Below are positions 39,754 to 41,709 of a stretch of 41,709 bases of DNA, piece by piece. The stretch is taken from positions 1 through 41,709 of the forward strand of contig JAXJWW010000016.1 in assembly GCA_036307825.1 (NCBI GenBank), given 5' to 3'. The notes beneath the pieces are model-generated. The model saw nothing but the letters and a program-made list of their open reading frames with translations, had not been told where the DNA came from and did no database searches. How positions within the stretch are numbered: the first letter of the stretch is position 1; every line of letters starts with the position of its first letter. Origin of the DNA: RGIG9060 sp036307825 (lineage in GTDB: Bacteria > Spirochaetota > Spirochaetia > Treponematales > Treponemataceae). A program made the position numbers and the translations under genes.

Positions 39754-41374
39754 CGCATTTCTCACAAAGTGAAGTTAAATTTCCTTTTACATATTCTTCT
39801 AAAAATGATTTTCGTTTTTGCCAAATTACTTCTAAACTTTCAGAAAAAACATTTCCTTGACTACCTGATAACAACTCTTCTCTACAAATGGATACATCTC
39901 CATTTAGCAAAATAACAAAATCTCTTCTTAAATGCCAACAAGGATTTCTTGTAATCGGAGTTAAATCTGCAGTTTTTTTATCTTCAAGATAACCTGCAAA
40001 CCAATCATATTTTTGAATAATAAGTTTTTCATTGTTTTTTTCTTTCCAAAATCGGTAGAAAGTTTCTAAAGAATCTTCATTTTCTTGTAATCGCATAAAT
40101 TGCGGATAAACACAATTTTCAAAAAGTGAAGATAACTTCAAAACACTGGCACAAACATCTTCAAAACTTGATGAATTACCATGTATTTTTTCGTAAGAAA
40201 CTTGATTACAAGCATCAACTGAAACTATCCAGTAAATTTTTTCTTTGCCGTTTGTTCTTTCTGGTGAATTTTTTACAATTTCAGAAATTTTTTGAAGTTT
40301 TTCATCTGATAAATTTAATTGAGAAAGTTCTATCAAAACAGAAAGTCCTGAATAAGACAAAACTTTTTCGATAAATTTTTCAAATTGAGGATGTAAAGTT
40401 GCTTCTCCCCATAAAGACAAACTAATAACCGCTTCTGAAGAAAATTCTACAATTTTATCAATTAAGTTAGAAAAATTTTCTAAGCTCATAAAATCTGAAG
40501 TTTTACAAGGAAGAACAGAATATTTTTTTTCAAAACATTTTGGATAAGGACAGTAACTACAAGTTGACTTACAAGAACTTGCAATTTGAATATTATAAAA
40601 AGTTGGTAAAACTTGAAGAAGCTCTATACAATTTTTTGAGTCAGAACAAATTTGTTCAATATCGTAGTCATGTAAATTTGATTTCCCTTCAAAAAATAAC
40701 TTTGCAAAATTTTTACACAAATTAAAATTATTTTTTGAATCACAAAAAAACTCAAAACGATTTTCTCTAAAATCTTGGTCAGAAAGGATTGTTTCAATTT
40801 CAAAAGAATTTATATCTGTTTTAATAAGTTCAAAAATTGAATCTCGCTTTACAAATTGCTTTCCAACAGTTACTGATTTTAAAACTGTTCCATCTGAAGA
40901 ATTTTCCAAGTTACAAAGGGAATCTAAAATCTTTACAGTTCCCGGATGAAGAATTTCAGGTGTTAGTCCAGCTGGATATCCGTCAGCAAAACAATATTCA
41001 GCTAAACTTTCTGTGTGTAAATCTAAAAGTTTCTTTGTAATTTCTGTGTTATAAAAAGGTGAATCTGCATGTCCGTAAACGATATTATCATAATCTTCAG
41101 AATCAACTTTAATTTGAGAAATTAAATCTTTTACTTTCCAACTTGATTTTACGCAAATTTTTACAAAATCTTTTTTTTCAGAATAAAATTTTTCAATTAA
41201 GTTTACAAAAGTTGATTTTTCTTCTTCAGAATCAACATAAATTGCTAAACCTGCAAAATCAGAAACAGAAAAAGCCCAACTAAGAGCAAATTCAAAACAA
41301 GTTTTATTTTCAACAAAATCTTTACCAGCGTATTCAGAAACTGAACCAGCATACAAAATAACTAAATTCTTCAT
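39728..41374 (-). CDS. Spiro-SPASM radical SAM protein with N-terminal nucleotidyltransferase-like domain
   Basis: 548 residues. Residues ~1-190 look like a GT-A/cytidylyltransferase fold (NIVYGHADSPFYN; DGYPAGLTPEILHPGTV resembles the SpsF product loop). Cys-x3-Cys-x2-Cys in SSCKSTCSYCPYP (~265) binds the radical-SAM cluster. The C-terminal ~65 residues hold a SPASM-type Cys set (NPCWHLRRDFVILLNGDVSICREE...CEKCDEYY) for auxiliary clusters. A family called spiro-SPASM with this plan is known only from spirochaetes (from memory). Radical chemistry on a sugar or peptide is expected; the substrate is unknown. First gene of the overlapping leftward series. Confidence 0.85.
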   Translation of the reverse strand: MKNLVILYAGSVSEYAGKDFVENKTCFEFALSWAFSVSDFAGLAIYVDSEEEKSTFVNLIEKFYSEKKDFVKICVKSSWKVKDLISQIKVDSEDYDNIVYGHADSPFYNTEITKKLLDLHTESLAEYCFADGYPAGLTPEILHPGTVKILDSLCNLENSSDGTVLKSVTVGKQFVKRDSIFELIKTDINSFEIETILSDQDFRENRFEFFCDSKNNFNLCKNFAKLFFEGKSNLHDYDIEQICSDSKNCIELLQVLPTFYNIQIASSCKSTCSYCPYPKCFEKKYSVLPCKTSDFMSLENFSNLIDKIVEFSSEAVISLSLWGEATLHPQFEKFIEKVLSYSGLSVLIELSQLNLSDEKLQKISEIVKNSPERTNGKEKIYWIVSVDACNQVSYEKIHGNSSSFEDVCASVLKLSSLFENCVYPQFMRLQENEDSLETFYRFWKEKNNEKLIIQKYDWFAGYLEDKKTADLTPITRNPCWHLRRDFVILLNGDVSICREELLSGSQGNVFSESLEVIWQKRKSFLEEYVKGNLTSLCEKCDEYYTFNF

Positions 41375-41420
41375 AATCTAATTATCGGAAAAAAAATTTT
41401 ACTCTAAACAAGAATGATAC

Positions 41421-41449
41421 TACATTTTAAAATCTAATTATGATATAAT
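41421..41449 (+). promoter_or_regulatory. xseA promoter, apparently leaderless
   Basis: TACATT (41421-41426), 17-bp spacer, TATAAT (41444-41449). The ATG at 41458 lies 8 bases after the -10 box, so the mRNA start is at or a base or two before the ATG and no ribosome site exists. Confidence 0.6.
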
Positions 41450-41457
41450 ATAAAATT

Positions 41458-41709
41458 ATGACAGTTTCAGAGCTTACAGACTTAATTAAAGAAATCCTCG
41501 AAAGTTCATTTCCTGACTTAACAATCGAAGGTGAAATTTCAAATTATCGACCTTCAAGTACAGGTCATGTTTATTTCACACTAAAAGATGACAAAGCCTC
41601 AATTTCGGCAGTAATGTTCAAAACTCGTTCAAAGAATTTGACTTTTAATCCACAAGACGGAATGAAAGTAAAAGTTATAGGAAGTTTATCTGTTTATGCG
41701 CAACGAGGT
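41458..41709 (+). CDS. xseA: Exodeoxyribonuclease VII large subunit, N-terminal part (3' truncated by the window)
   Basis: 84 codons to the edge: MTVSELTDLIKEILESSFPD, then EGEISNYRPSSTGHVYFTLKDDKASISAVMFKTR. This is the N-terminal OB-fold of XseA with the invariant E-G-E-I-S-N and G-H-x-Y-F-x-L-K-D motifs. ExoVII degrades single-stranded DNA from both ends; XseA carries the catalytic domain, XseB is the small subunit. The gene is divergent from the spiro-SPASM gene. Confidence 0.95.
   Translation, partial: MTVSELTDLIKEILESSFPDLTIEGEISNYRPSSTGHVYFTLKDDKASISAVMFKTRSKNLTFNPQDGMKVKVIGSLSVYAQRG

Noticed and set aside
41375..41412. CCGATAA-like sigma-28 box before the spiro-SPASM gene
   Set aside because: The nearest TAAA is only about 9 bases away instead of ~15, so spacing does not fit.

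Overview
The window looks like the chromosome of an AT-rich member of Spirochaetota, most probably genus Treponema. Three points support this: a FlaA filament sheath protein, a spiro-SPASM type radical SAM protein, and a periplasmic-flagellum operon flgB-flgC-fliE / fliF-fliG-fliH-fliI-fliJ beside dapB and rho. No species can be named from this sequence alone.

Layout. (1) 1-3980 is an accessory block. It holds the end of an HPt gene, then a leftward run of genes of unknown function (two hydrophobic-hairpin membrane proteins, a two-zinc-finger protein, a pair of ORFs that look like one frameshifted membrane protein, a lipoprotein). A divergent Cro/C1-type regulator lies at 3982-4257, with several related palindromic words in front of it. 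(2) 4273-5583 is a tatD nuclease gene invaded by about 30 copies of a 10-base word; 17 of these (including 4 variants) form an exact 12-bp tandem array, and they insert about 145 residues of mostly KYD repeats into a protein whose metal-binding residues are all retained. (3) 5680-13181 holds a small protein, then a leftward series dapB, a membrane sensor-adenylate cyclase, an RlmI-like methyltransferase, miaA and a glycosyltransferase. (4) 13182-13614 has no confident gene. It holds the dapB promoter, a GC-richer island with a 40-codon protein-like frame, and a 174-bp segment bounded by perfect 12-bp inverted repeats. (5) 13615-20726 is the flagellar basal-body, export and switch cluster, divided by a terminator and promoter between fliE and fliF. 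(6) 20963-23050 is a divergent EF-G paralogue, followed by a palindromic interspersed repeat. (7) 23288-30502 is housekeeping: rpmE with a structured leader, rho, bactofilin, HU, rpsT with a UUG start, a 56-residue zinc-ribbon protein, dinG, creD and tRNA-Glu. (8) 30531-41374 is one leftward series of mostly overlapping genes: spiro-SPASM radical SAM, GT-A-like protein, a three-domain SpsF/PseG/methyltransferase fusion, ATP-grasp ligase, cell-wall amidase and GerMN protein, followed by separately promoted flaA and a RelA/SpoT-TPR alarmone synthetase. (9) xseA enters at the right edge.

How it fits together. The flagellar operon builds the MS ring, C-ring, rod and export ATPase; flaA supplies the filament sheath. 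The overlapping 33-41 kb series joins nucleotide-sugar chemistry to a peptidoglycan amidase just upstream of flaA, which suggests a spirochaete-specific surface or flagellar glycan pathway (inference). The two strongest candidates for something undescribed are the 10-base word that has multiplied inside tatD and this glycan-modification series. The XRE-controlled membrane-protein block is a third.
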